From positions 7,202,118 to 7,266,117 of the forward strand of contig OY848917.1 in the NCBI GenBank assembly GCA_963693285.1: DNA of 64,000 bases, read 5' to 3'. The number at the start of each line of letters is the position of its first letter. Within the stretch, counting starts at the first letter, position 1. A program made the translations under genes and the position numbers. Below, piece by piece: positions 13,532 through 30,860 of the stretch. This DNA is from Xestospongia muta (Eukaryota; Porifera; Demospongiae; Haplosclerida; Petrosiidae). A model generated the notes under the pieces. The model had not been told where the DNA came from and searched no databases. It worked only from the letters and a program-made list of their open reading frames with translations.

Positions 13532-13917
13532 TCAATAATACATAATTATGTTGGAATTTGAAATTTTACTTGTTCCAAAATCAAATAGCATCTCTTCTGT
13601 AGCTTGTTCAGTAACATCAACATAATATGGTAGTGAGGGAACAACTTGATCACCCTCGTCTATAAAATAATGTAAATATGTAAATTAGATTTATAATGTG
13701 AAATTGAGGGGTCTGACACAAGGTTGAAATCTCGTACACTCTCAGTAATGTCCGTACATACGCTAGGCTTAGAAATTTTCATCCCAGGGATCTGACACAA
13801 GGCAGAGAAATATCAATAATTTCTCTGAGATTTCAAACATTTGAGGGTAAATCATACCTGTAGGATCATAAGGTGGTGGTAGCAAGGGTACTGAGGGAAC
13901 TACTGCATTACCTTTAT
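13532..13917 (-). repeat. Tandemly duplicated terminal exons (VVPS motif)
   Basis: Exons 13858-13917 (DKGNAVVPSVPLLPPPYDPT) and 13532-13659 (starts DEGDQVVPSLPYYVDVTEQ) share their opening motif and intron phase 1. The flanking intron also repeats, with GGGTCTGACACAAGG near 13707 and GGGATCTGACACAAGG near 13788. This is a small exon duplication; the copies have since diverged, and the second carries the stop codon. Confidence 0.6.
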
Positions 13918-16900
13918 CTACAGATAGATTTAAAATGACACATAAACAAGTATATTAACTGTAGTACTAAATACTATATCATCTATATTGACTGGATTAC
14001 TACACAAGTAAGAATACACCCATCTAATAATAACATCAATTAATTCTCTATTTACTGTATCAATGCATTCATTATACCTCATGTTGGTCCCTTCTCATTC
14101 ATTAGCAGTAATAACATCACTACACCAAAGTACAAGATGTTTGCTTTATTTGTCAATGGTACCATGATATCAGCATTGTTATCAATCATATGAATATAAC
14201 CCTCAGGTGATTTGAGGCCAATAGTTCCTATTCTGTGATTACTAGTGATTTGAATATCCTCTTTACAATATAATAGTTGGTAAGTGTGATATAATGTAGT
14301 ATATAAATTCTAAGTGTATTTCAAATGCTATGTTATCATTTTATACACTCTATTGTTTTTCTTTCCATATTTATGTTGCTGTGATTACTTTTGATCTGAA
14401 TGTGCCTTTTACTATATAATAGGGTGTTATAATGTAGTATAAATTCTGAGTATATTTCAATCCAATGTTTTCTTTTTATTTACTCTATTGTTTTTCTTTC
14501 CATATTTTAGGATGCTGTGAATTGAATACTTGCAATCTCAATATGTCCTTTACAATATAATAGGAGGTAAGTGTGATATAATGAATTCTAAGTGCATTTC
14601 AACACTATGTTTTCATTTTATTTGGTCTATTGATTTTCTTTCCATATTTATGACACTCTGATTACTTATGATCTGAATATGTCCTTTACTATATTATAAT
14701 AGCCAGTAAGTGTGATATAATGTAGTATATATTCTAAGTATATTTCAATTCAACATTTTCATGTTGTTTACTTTATTGTTTTTCTTTCCATATTTATGTT
14801 GTTGTGATTACTTGCAATCTTGTAATATGAATATATTCTTTACTATATAATAGTTTGTAAGTGTGATATAACATTTGTACATGTGTTTTGTCAACACAGT
14901 GAAGAAGGTATTTCTTGTATTTGTTGTATTTGAAATATAAATAAGTATTAAAAATGGTAGCTTTTTCTTATAAGGATATGAATTCAATGTCTTTGTAAGG
15001 GATGCTAGCTCATCTTCTACACTACCAAGTGTTAGTAATTTTTATTATTGTCATGTACTACTGTCAATTGTCAAATTTATAATTATAATTGTTTGTCTAT
15101 AAAAGTGTCTATGCAGAAAGATGTATATCTTGATGTAATATCTATGTATTGCTAAGTGTCATTTTATTTACTCTTTTGTTATCTTTCCATATTTATGATG
15201 CTATGATTACCTGTGATCAGAATGTTCTCCTTTCAATATAATAGCCAGTAAGTGTGATATAATGTATAAATTCTAAATGTATTTCAAATGCTATGTTATC
15301 ATTTTATTTACTCTATTGTTTTTCTTTCTATATTTATTATTCTTTGATTTCTCATGATATGAATGTGTTCTTTACAATATAATAGTCTGTAAGTGTGATA
15401 TAATATAGTATAAATTCTAAGTGTATTTCAATCCAATGTTGTCATTTTATTTGTTTTTCTTTCTATATTTATTATTCTGTGAATATTTGTAATCGCAATA
15501 TGTCCTTAAAATATAATAGTCAGTAATAGTTCAATAGTTCAGGTTGATCATTGTGTTAATTGATGGTTATTTTATATTGTATTTAACTGTTTACATATTT
15601 GAATGGTTCACTGATCTGATTGTGTGAAATCTGGAAATGAAATGGCTTAAATTCACTACTTTTGTGCAATTTTAGTTTTTGTTATTAATTGTAAATCAAT
15701 GGCTGTTTTTTTAGTTATAGTTGTTGTTTGTAACAATAATGATTTGGCCATTACAAAAATAGTTTTAGTTTTAGTTATTGTTAAACAATTACAACACTAA
15801 TTTCAATGCTTTCATTTTATTTACTTTATTATTTTTGTTCCATTTTATGTTGCTGTTACTTTTGTGCAATTTTAGTTTTTGTTATTAATTGTAAATCAAT
15901 GGCTGTTTTTTTAGTTATATTTGTTGTTGTTAACAATAATGATTTGGCCATTACAAAAATAGTTTTAGTTTTAGTTATTGTTAAACAATTACAACACTAA
16001 TTTCAATGCTTTCATTTTATTTACTTTATTATTTTTGTTCCATTTTTATGTTGCTGTGATTACTTGTGATCTGAGTGTTCCCATTACAATATATTGGGAA
16101 GTAAGTGTGATATAATGTAGTATAAATTCTAAGTGTATTTGAAATGCTATGTTATCATTTTATTTACTCTATTGTTTCTTTTTTCTTTCTATATTTATTA
16201 TTCTTTGATTACTCGTGATCTGAATATGTCCTTTAAAATATAATAGTCAGTAAATATGATATAATCTAGTATAAATTCTAAGTGTATTTTAATTCTTTCA
16301 TTTTATTTACTTTATTGTTTTTTTTCCATATTTATGATGCTATGATTACCTGTTGATCTGAATGTGTTCTTTACAATATAATAGTCAGTAAGTGTGATAT
16401 AATGTAGTAAAAATTCTAAGTGTATTTCAATCCAATGTTGTCATTTTATTTACTCGTTTGTTTTTCTTTCTATATTTATTATTCTGTGAATACTTGTAAT
16501 CTCAGTAGGTCCTTAAAATATAATAGTTGGTAAGTGTGATATAATATACTAAAAACTCTAAGTGTATTTCAAATGCTATGTTATCATTTTATTTGCTCTA
16601 TTGATTTTCTTTCCATATAGATGCTATGATTATTTGTGATCTGAATATGTCCTTTACTATATAATAGGAGGTAAGTGTGATATAGTACTGTAGTATAAAT
16701 TTTAAGTATTTTACAATGCTATTTTTTAATTTTATTTATTTTCTTGTTTTTCTTTCAATATTTATGTTGCTGTGATTACTTGTGATCTGAATGTGCCTTT
16801 TACTATAAAATAGTTTGTAAGTGTGATAAAGTGCAGTATAAGTTCTAAGTGCATTTTAATGCTATGTTATCCTTTTATTTACTCTATTGCTTTTCTTTTC

Positions 16901-19900
16901 ATGGTTATGATGCTCTGAATACTTATGATCAGAATATGTTCTTTATAATAACATAACTATGTGCTACAGCACAAGTTATTAACAGATATATTTCTTGCAT
17001 TAGCCATTATATTCAACTAATCATCCTGTAAGAATTACATCATACATGCATTACTGTGATTGACATGATATTCATTGTTGACTATATATGTCTTATTGTG
17101 TTCCTTTAAAATGTCTTTGCCTTATAAAAATGCTTGATATTAACTATTCATTTAACACTTCTAGTAGAGGTATAGAAGAAACTTACCTGGTGCAATGCAA
17201 CAAGTTGATACAGAATTGTTTATGGGTCTACTTCTAATGATGAGGAAGTTGAGATAGCTTGGTGACCTGACCTAGGCCTAAAATATTTCACAAAACCTAG
17301 TCGTTTTGTTTAATTGTGTGCAAAACGCACCAAGCATTTTGTCGCAATATGTCAATCAACTCATAATAATTTAACATCAATATATACACATGTTTTGCTT
17401 GCTGCCTTAAGAATTAAAACTTAGATTTTAAGTTTATTTTTGTCTTGGAATTGTGTGAACATTACTTGATTTTCTAAGAAAATTTGCCTTTCAGCTATTC
17501 ACTTTTATGCAAACAATTAATCATTTTGTAAAACCTTATAACCTCAAATGTAAGTTATAAAAAATCAAGGGGTTTTCCCTTGTGAATCGCTCATATACCT
17601 GTTCAACTACTAATAACATAATGTGTTAGTAGCTCAAACCAACTACTAGCGAAAGAGCAAATGTAATTGCTTTTGGTAGCTACTAGCCCTAACTTTTGGC
17701 CCTGTGGTGGTGACCTGGCAATTTTTTACCAATTGAACATGATATCCAAATTATATAGATGTAATACCTCTGAATTTGAAAATACTTTTTATGTATAGAC
17801 TTTGTTTTTATTGTCATTTCAGATCTTCTGCATGATCATAATAAATTTTGTAACTGCTGTTTACTCTGTCACTCCAACTATTGGTAATTATAGCTGTTGA
17901 TGAAAATTGTCATTCTCTTTGTTATTATATCCACAATGTTAGTCAATTTCCTTTTGATGTCATCTTTATTTTCTTGGATGGTGACCATGTTATTAATGTC
18001 AATGATACACTACAACTTACACTATTTAACAAATTGAAATTTTATGTACAAGATTAGCGGGTACATAATTTTCATTGGACAGTTATGCAGTCAGCTGTTA
18101 TTATTAGATGTGTCAATAAAGTAGTCACTGTCACTAGCAGTATCACTGACTGCCATGGAGAAATTTCAATAGGTTATAATCTCTTTAACCATATGCATCC
18201 TAATATTTAGCAATCCAGTTATTCATTTATCTTACTCTTTCTTCAATCAGTCCCTCATTATTTTTTTCATTTAATGTGCAGTGGGTAATGACTACAATTC
18301 TTTTGTGCTTGCTACTTCTTTTGCACAGCTTGCTCTTTTCATGTGTCAGTTAATCTACATATGATTGTGTGCATACACATTTTTGCTAAATCTATTATAA
18401 TTGACTTTTTGTGGTTTCTCCTTTTTTCTTCCAATTTACATTGCATTGTTGTAATAATAACATTGAGCAAATCAGTGAAAGATTATCTTAAAATTAGTAT
18501 GTTGTACATTATAATAACAAGAATGTTACAAGGCTTACATTCCACTACATACAAGTAATACACATATGTATGTGATGACATGTACTTCAGAGCAAAACAG
18601 CACGTACTACCTTGCACAGAATAGGTGAAAGAGTATAATAAAGAACAAAGGATTTCTCACCTGTAGTGCCAATGATTGATTGATCACCTAAAGCAAATAG
18701 CAATTACATGCGTAGTTGAAGTTATGTTTATTTGTTATTATAACAGATCAGTGATTTTAACCAGTCCAGTTTACATAATGTCACATCCGAACATCTAAGA
18801 ACAATTGGTTAAACAAAATGGAACCTCCTTATCTGCACCAACGTCTGTCTGTACACACTACCAGACCTAGAATCTAAACTATTAACCTGTCTTTTCATTC
18901 TTGTACAACATCACCTATACACATTTTATCTTATTACATCAACTAAAATAATATCATTATGGTAATGTTATATTAGTATAAGAGTATATATAACTTGAAT
19001 GAAGTAATTTGATAAAGTTCATAAATAGTAATAATAACTAATAGTTCAAAGGTAAACAGTATAACAGTATTAAATAGATGGCAACAAAAGTAAAAAATGG
19101 AAAAAGAAGGAATGTATCCAAAGAACATGTAACCTACAAGAGAAAAGGAGTTGTTACAACTTTTTAAAGAGTTTACTATTTATGTAGTCTTTGTCTCTTA
19201 AGATTGCAATTAGTTAATTCTTTAAAGGTGAAAGGACATGTCAAATTATTTTAAAACTATATTGAACACTTCATTTACTTATCAACTCAAGATATAACCA
19301 AGTAAGTAATCATCATAAATTTAACCTACTTGAATATATGTAATATGTGTTCATATAATATTTTCAACTTACACTCTACAGTTGGCTCATCATTTTAGCA
19401 CCAATTTCCTTTAAAGTCTTGTCATTTTGTTTTGACAGAAAATCACATGTCTTCTTTAACAACTCAATTAGATCTTCATTATCATCTATCATTCTTTGTA
19501 GCTTTTCCACAATTTTATCAGCTTTATCATATACATCAGTTGTATTCTTAACATCTTCCTTAATTTCTCGTGGCAACAGATCAGCAGAGACAAGTCTGTT
19601 AACCATATGATGAGGATTAGAATCCACAATTATATCACAAAGATCAGCAGAATGAACCCGAAAGATTTTCAATGCATCACATTTCACTGTATTGATATAA
19701 TGATGTAATGACATCACCTTTAAACCAATTATAAACTTTCCACAAATGGTATTAATGTCTTCTGTGATGGACTCACCAATACGTTTATCAACACCTATAT
19801 TGGGAAGAGAATAAAGGAATTAGCCAGGAGTAATCATACACAAATCTAACAATACGGATAAAGTAACTTACCATCAGTTTGCTCATCACTTACATTTTTG

Positions 19901-20989
19901 TCTGATTGTACCACACCTATAAAATTGCGAAATAAAAGAAACATTACATACAGTTGTGCGTATATGTACCATTATTATCCAGAGCTCTAGAACACTCTTT
20001 ACAAATAAGTTTAATCTTATTACTTATAATAAAAATTACAGCAAGGAAAAGTTGTAAAATCAAATTCTGTACACATTCTACAACTTAGTATACAAAAGGT
20101 GAACTTCCTAATGGTGTCAAAAATAATATCAAGAGCCCATAGGCTCACAAAGGAGGAAGGAGTACGTTAGTCAGTAAAACATAAACCAAAAAATGTTGTG
20201 AATAACCACATAAGGAATGTTTGATTACATACATAATGTAACTAATTGTTTTCATAACTTTCAAGCTTCCAAATCTGATCATAAGCTGCATACTGTGGTA
20301 TGTCTAACCATATTTGAGGTGATTACTACCATATTAATTGATGGTGTTCCAAGACCTCACACACAACATTCTAAACTCTAAAGCATGGTGTTAAGTGTTC
20401 ACTTAACTTGATATCTACTTGATTTTGGAACTAATTACCACTCATAGTATCAGCTTTCAAGATTTGAGTGCCCCTTATCTATCGTGAGGCTATAGACTTC
20501 AATAAAACACCTACTGTCATGTCCAATGATAATTAATGATAATTATTGATTGATTCTTTGATAATGTGTATGATATCTATGATACTAGCAGTGTTAGCAC
20601 TATTATTTGCATGACTTGGATTAAATGATCATTCATTTCTTTAAAATTCTAGCAACTAAAGATACTATTGAAATCTTACTTTGAGTACTTTGCTGTACTT
20701 GTTTCAAGTAGTCATATATCATCATAGCTAGAGCTTTGTTCTGAACAAGTGGTCCTTTATGACATCAACAACTGTACATGTGCTCCAACAGACAGCAGCA
20801 CCTTCATCTTTACCATTTATGTCCTGCCAATTTTGAATAACTTGATTAAGTTTTGCTTGATTTGACTGGTTGGATTCTGCTAAACCTTGAAGAAATTGTA
20901 ACTCACTCCAAGACCATTGCCAATATTACACCATGAAGGATCAATACAAGATAGTTGAACTAAAACTTCAAGTCTTGTAGGCCTTTCAG
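13532..20989 (-). CDS. Death-fold protein gene (Death-like + CARD-like exons), partly broken
   Basis: Seven minus-strand exons chain by phase: 20680-20989 (Death-like, frame-broken), 19872-19916, 19373-19794 (CARD-like), 18661-18687 (9 codons, VINQSLALQ), 17187-17271 (VRSPSYLNFL...), 13858-13917 and 13532-13659 (stop TGA). Junction phases are 1,1,0,0,1,1. The Death fold mediates homotypic binding in innate-immune and cell-death signalling, so an adaptor role is a family-level inference. The frame has three problems: two one-base deletions in the Death-like exon, and an in-frame TAG three bases before the donor of the CARD-like exon. The last two exons are duplicates of each other, both carrying the motif D-[KE]-G-x-x-V-V-P-S-x-P. 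Either this is a decaying gene, or transcripts end at the TAG and the later exons belong to another isoform. A head-to-head neighbour starts at or before 21584 on the other strand. Confidence 0.5.
14260..16950 (+). repeat. Inverted, diverged array of the same satellite (array 2)
   Basis: About 18-19 units are reverse complements of the 136-bp monomer found at 1-3475 and 52-63 kb. A consensus piece is GTAAGTGTGATATAATGTAG. Divergence between units is clearly higher than in the other arrays, so this array is older. Nearly every unit keeps AATATAATAG, three bases, then GTAAGTG. Triplets seen include TTG, GAG, CCA, TTT, TCT and TCA. It lies in the intron between exons 17187-17271 and 13858-13917 of the minus-strand Death-fold gene, so here the splice-like motifs are antisense to the host gene. 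Confidence 0.9.
15661..16060. repeat. 200-bp tandem duplication inside array 2
   Basis: A segment starting TTTGTGCAATTTTAGTTTTT at 15661 recurs at 15861 with very few differences and continues to the edge of a satellite unit near 16060. It interrupts the satellite phase. It is a young duplication within an old array. Confidence 0.8.
19373..19794 (-). CDS. CARD-like exon with in-frame TAG at its end
   Basis: One exon reading from an AG acceptor (phase 1) through about 138 codons. The C-terminal ~90 residues look like a six-helix Death-fold unit of the CARD type: NRLVSADLLPREIKEDV is followed by DKADKIVEKLQRMI and LIELLKKTCDFL, matching the spacing of CARD helices 2-5. The reading frame stops at TAG (19376-19378), only one codon before a consensus donor, AGT/GTAAGT. 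The exon is phase 0 at that donor and the next exon (18661-18687) is also open in phase 0. The fold assignment rests on pattern only. Confidence 0.55.
20680..20989 (-). pseudogene. Death-like domain exon with two frameshifts
   Basis: The exon has good borders (acceptor TTTTACAG, donor A/GTAAGAT, phases 1 and 1). It encodes a Death-like domain only if two one-base deletions are allowed. Segment 1 runs AERPTRLEVLVQLSCIDPSW to SYNF. Segment 2 runs LQGLAESNQSNQAKLNQVIQ to TVVDVIK. Segment 3 has LVQNKALAMMIYDYLKQ. Compared with the intact Death exons at 35360-35652 and 36106-36414, the order W..IG..L, then L..W, then I.GP.V..K matches. Its length of 310 bp is two short of a multiple of three with these phases, which fits two single-base losses. 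Real decay and assembly error are both possible. Confidence 0.6.
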
Positions 20990-21583
20990 CTGTAAAATAG
21001 TAACATAAAGAATTGTCATATTAGATTGCCCAACATACATAATTTAGGGATGATTGAATTCATCAATTAGACTATGCTTTGCTAACATTGGGTCCTGACT
21101 ACTACCTGCAATATATCAATATATAACAATTAATGAAAGCAGGGTTGCTGAAAATTAAATATTGAATAGAATAAATTATTTAAAACCCTACATTATTTAG
21201 ACAAAATAGATATACCTCTGACAATACATGCAGTAGATAATAGTATCTTTTTAATGGATTTGGTGTCAGGCTAAACAGAATCTATAAGAATTATTTAGTT
21301 AATACAATAGAGCAATGACATTGATTAGGACCTTTTATTGTTCTGGACTGGACATGTTTTGACAATCTTTGTATTACTTTATCTTTAATGAGCGAAGATA
21401 GTATATTCTATGCAGGACAAAAAGTTTAATTTTTTTAGACACAAGGTATTATGTCCAGCAAAAATACCATATCAATATACTATATGAATTGTTTTCATAG
21501 CATAAATATATGCACTACTTGTAAGTGTGTCTCTTTGTCGTAGACACATGTATGTTTTAATATATTTTATATTTTTATTTCAG

Positions 21584-26367
<4,784 letters not shown>

Positions 26368-26486
26368 GCACCAAACTTTCTTTGCTGTCATCAGATGATC
26401 ATGTATTAATTTTTGAAAACACTAGGAAAGAAATGGCATTTGTTCGTCTCTTGTTGAAAAATATTGATCCTCACCTCTCAACTTAA
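26368..26486 (+). pseudogene. Out-of-frame remainder of the RhoGAP domain
   Basis: After the premature TAG (26365-26367) the sequence still encodes the end of the domain. APNFL continues directly in frame, and then a one-base shift opens LSSDDHVLIFENTRKEMAFV and a further ~15 residues to TAA at 26484-26486. The family normally reads continuously here. One substitution (a sense codon to TAG) plus one lost base explains the break. Confidence 0.7.
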
Positions 26487-27574
26487 CACTTGACGCTCTT
26501 CTATTACCATCAGTGATAGTTGTCCTGTCTATGTGTGTTTGTGACATAGATTTCCCTAGATTCTCATTGAATTTGTAATTTCTATTTAAATCTGTTTAAT
26601 TGTGAATACAAATGATGTGCTTGACTTTTTATGAATTATCGTTACTGTGCATAATTTTCTCATTTTTTATTAACTTAATAACATGAGGACAAATGAAGAG
26701 ACCATGTTATTGATAGGTGATGATACCATAGAAGTGAGTGATTTAGTGTGTTCATCAGCTTTAGAACCATGGAAGTGTTAATAATACTTTCAAGATTTGA
26801 GTACAGAAAGGAAGATAAAACATGCCAAATATTTATTAGAGAATTATTTAATCTTGCTTAGCTATTCAAACAATTACTGTAAGAGTATTCATTTTATTAT
26901 TTGTTTTAGATGTTATGTGTAATCAGACACATACTAAGAAAAATATAGAAAAATGGTTTACACAGAAAGGTCTTAACTGATTTCATGAAATAGATCCAGA
27001 TATGATATGAGGCCCATGGCAGCAATATGACATTTGGGCCCCACTGCTAGATATTGGAGTGATTTTATAGCTCAGGACAAATACTGTCTGACAGACATAT
27101 TATTGTATATTAGTCTAAATAGAAAGTAAGTTTTAAATAATAAGTACATCATAGATATTAGAGTAATGAAGAGGATTGGAAACTGAATTAAACTATCAGG
27201 TTATTAGGTTGGCCCTAATAATTAACTAGCATATTTGCCTCTCTGTATAACCAGGCTACTAAAAAAACTATAATTTTGTAAGTACATACATATAATGTAC
27301 CAGCTGCTACTTGTGTATTGATATTAATGAACTAAACAACCTCCTGTACAATATATAATAAGTACTGTTTTATCTCCTCTAACTGCTTACTGTATGACTT
27401 ATATGTCAAAAATCAAGAATGCTTCCAAAATGAAGTCACTCATTAATTAGTTAACTCTATTGTCCTTACTCATCACATCAACCAATTGGAAATGTTGATA
27501 TGAAAATGTAATTATTTATTATGTATGTTTCCAGATCTAGATCAACTAGAGATTTCTGATTAAACTATCATACT
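26487..27574. other. Intergenic region between convergent genes
   Basis: AT-rich space between the 3' ends of the MyTH4-RhoGAP gene (+) and the SDR42E1-like gene (-). A 35-codon plus-strand frame starting at ATG near 26684 (MRTNEETMLL...) has no recognisable domain. Nothing else is seen. Confidence 0.5.
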
Positions 27575-30500
27575 TTATATTTTAAAATATAAAGAAAAAA
27601 TAATTGCAACTATGCACAATGCAACAAATATCAAAGCAATTAGTACTGAGAAATTACTTCTACTCTGTTTACGACCATGTCCTCGATCCAGAAAAAATTT
27701 AACAACACCATCTAGATTCTTTTTTATTGGTAGATATCCTATGTCTGTTGTAGCCTTGTCAATACTGAAATAATGAGTGACACCAGTCTTCAATACCTAC
27801 AGGTTGTTAAATACATTACATTAAAAGTATACTTACCTCTGCTCTCGTCAGAAGTGGTTGGAAATTATAATATCTACCAATTAGTCTATGAATAATTTCT
27901 ATCATATAAGCTGCCATATAATAGATATTATAAGATATGAATTTGATAATAACACTCATACCGGCAAAGTATATTAAATTAAATGGCAATCTTATAATGG
28001 GATATGAATACCCCAATCCTTCAATCTAAAAGAAGTAAATATAGACATGTAGTTTCAGGATTATAATCTTACCAATGGGCGAAAGAATTCAAAATTGTTG
28101 ACAGGATTATTGTCAGATATAAAATAAACACAGCCTGGCTATAGAATGAGGAAAACCATACCAAATTAGAATTATGTAAATACAACATGACAACTTTCAA
28201 TAAAGGACCAACTGACCACAGTGGAATTGGGTAGAGAAAGTGCTACAGCTGCTTTGATGTGAGCTTGTGCAAAGTTATCAACATGAAGAAAATCTACTTT
28301 GGCATCTTTACTACCATAAGTAAAACAAAAAAGTCCTTTCTCAATGTATCTCTTTTAAAAATAACAGACAGATCAGATTCAAGTAATAATAAGTTGTTTA
28401 CTGACCACAATTCTAGGTAAGTGTCTCCGCTCTCCTTCACCATATATACCAGCACATCTCAACGCACACACTTTAAGATTACTTCCTCTTGGCAATACGG
28501 AGTTGTTAGCTGTTAACACAGCTTGTTCAGCAATTGATTTAGACCAGCTATAATAGTCTACATGCTAACAGATATTGAATTTGCAAACAATTCACTAAAT
28601 TAGTCATACCTGATCCAATGGAAAGTATGGCAATGATTCATCACCATTTCTGATAACCTGACCACCAAACACTACATTACAAGTACTGGTATATACTAGA
28701 TATTTAACCCCATATGTGATGGCCGCTGTTGTAAACTACATGATTATATATAATGTGAATTTAAGCTACCTACCCTTTATGACATTTTTAGTGCCTTTAA
28801 TGTTAACTTCCTCTATTTTTGGTCTATTTAACTGAGAAAGAGAAAATTAACTTCATCCATTAAATCACTAGCCACTAGCAATTTGCTTTAACTTGACATG
28901 ATGACATTCAGTCAAACAACATACAGACCTATTTTCAGTTTGAACTTTACATTTCATTAAGTTGCAATTTCTAAGATAGTGTTCTCTCTGATACCTGTTT
29001 TTTTACAAATCTAATACTAGCAGTTACTTATTTTTATAATAAAATTAATGTTTACTGGTCTCCACTAATAAATGAGAACATTGATAGGGTATGCTTTATT
29101 TTGTTCATACAAAATCTCAAACCAATGCATACTTTTTTCAAGCACTTTTCATATATTTTGACATTTTTCTACATTGCATGCCCTAACGAGCACTGGACAG
29201 CTGTATACTTATCCTCAGTGTTGAAGTAGTCATAAGGTAAAAAATTTCTATATAGGAACATAACAATCAATATGAATGTACTGTAAGTTGTTTCCAATCA
29301 TACCTCATATTCACTTCTATCTTACTATATTTCTCCTAACAAACAAAATACATACCCTTACTGTTAGGGATGCCCTCTGACACTAAATTAATTTATTTTC
29401 TTCAATAAGCATGAATTATATTAAATGCTTAGGTTAGAGATTATAATATACCCTCAAACAACTTTATGATAATATATTCAGGCATGACACATACAAATTG
29501 TTGTGAATTTTAGTTAGTAAAACATTACAACAGACATTTCTTAACAAATTACCAATGAAATCAAAACTACTTTCATTGTTATACTCATTTAAAAATTACA
29601 AATATCATGTACATAGTATGTACTTACCATTTCTTGTCCAGACATTCCATATGATGCTAAATGAAACACAACATCTGGACATACATTCTCTATTACATTG
29701 TTCAATTCATTAATGTTCCTTATATCACCCTGTAATAGATATACAGATACACATAAACATATCCTATATAAGGACATGGAACCAAACATGTTCTAGTCAA
29801 GAAGTAACATTACAATTGTAACTATATGCCTACATGGTGGTTATACAAACAATTAAAACAGTGTATGGTTCATTCAGATATTACTTAAATAAATTGAACA
29901 ACTGGACTTTAACAAGGCTGACTCTGAGTACAGGGAGAATTGATCATGAAATTAAAATGTGGTTATGAGAATGAGAATGTTTGGTTTCTAGTTGATATAC
30001 CAAAGTACAGGATATCTCTACACTATAATACAATGTTTCTAGCAAGGACCACCACATTTTCCATTAATAAAACTTCATAAAAGTACACAATATTCTTTTT
30101 TTATTTTAAATAAATGTATTGTTTAGTGTTCAATAGGCTCTGTCATTCTAAATGCTATTAATAAGAATCTGGCTAGCTCAAAAATACTCTACATAAGTAC
30201 TGCTGTAACCTATAGCTGTCTAATAGTAGTCTGCTGAATTATCAGTGTTTTAGCAAAGCAATGTTAGGCTTATCAAAAAGGCAAACTGGTCTGTGCAACA
30301 TTAATGGTAGGACTTGACTAGTTAGCAAAAGCTTTTGTACACTACCAGCATGTGAAGGAAGTTTTTCCTTTCTCTAGTTATGCTTTTCATTGGGATATAT
30401 TGGGGATGATAATTAAATTCATTGATTATGGTGTCTGTCAACAGTTAATGTTATAAGAGTTAGCTTGGATTCAAAAAATCACACAGAACAATGTGATAAG

Positions 30501-30860
30501 ACACACCCACATATTAATGTAATAGGTAACCCAAATAATGTTTGGACTGCTTGGTACAATGCATGCCACAAAGAAAACAGCATATTACACATACCGAGTA
30601 AGTCATCATAAATTATTCTATTTACCATAATTTAAGGTTTAAATATTATCATAGCACTACTTTCCGGTATAGTTCACAATATATTATGATCAATGTAAAC
30701 CATGGCCTACCTCTATTTTCTCCAATTTATCTTCTTGCTCTTTATCAATAAAGTAAATATCGAAAGCAATTACTCTAGCGTAGCCTGACTCCAATAACTC
30801 CTTACACAATCTAGAACCGACATATCCGCCACCACCTGTCACAAAAGCTGTGGAAAGCAT
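27575..30860 (-). CDS. SDR42E1: SDR42E1-like short-chain dehydrogenase/reductase (3-beta-HSD superfamily)
   Basis: Nine exons, all in phase: 30711-30860 (ATG), 29628-29729, 28774-28831, 28610-28725, 28406-28564, 28217-28351, 28073-28138, 27837-28025, 27575-27796 (TAA). They give about 398 residues, the family's usual length. The N-terminus [18 protein letters not shown] is the Rossmann NAD(P)-binding motif. [24 protein letters not shown] and the catalytic Y-x-x-x-K in [12 protein letters not shown] follow in order. NNFEFFRPL and [11 protein letters not shown] lead to [13 protein letters not shown] near the C-terminus. A final hydrophobic segment ([17 protein letters not shown]) is a membrane anchor. 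Likely an NAD(P)-dependent oxidoreductase of sterol or retinoid-like substrates; the actual substrate is unknown. An AG just upstream of ATG suggests a 5' UTR exon. No damage seen. Confidence 0.93.

Noticed and set aside
21061..21130. Possible extra minus-strand exon reading SSQDPMLAKHSLIDEFN
   Set aside because: It has an acceptor-like end (TTGCAG) but no donor before a stop, so it cannot be placed in the Death-fold gene.
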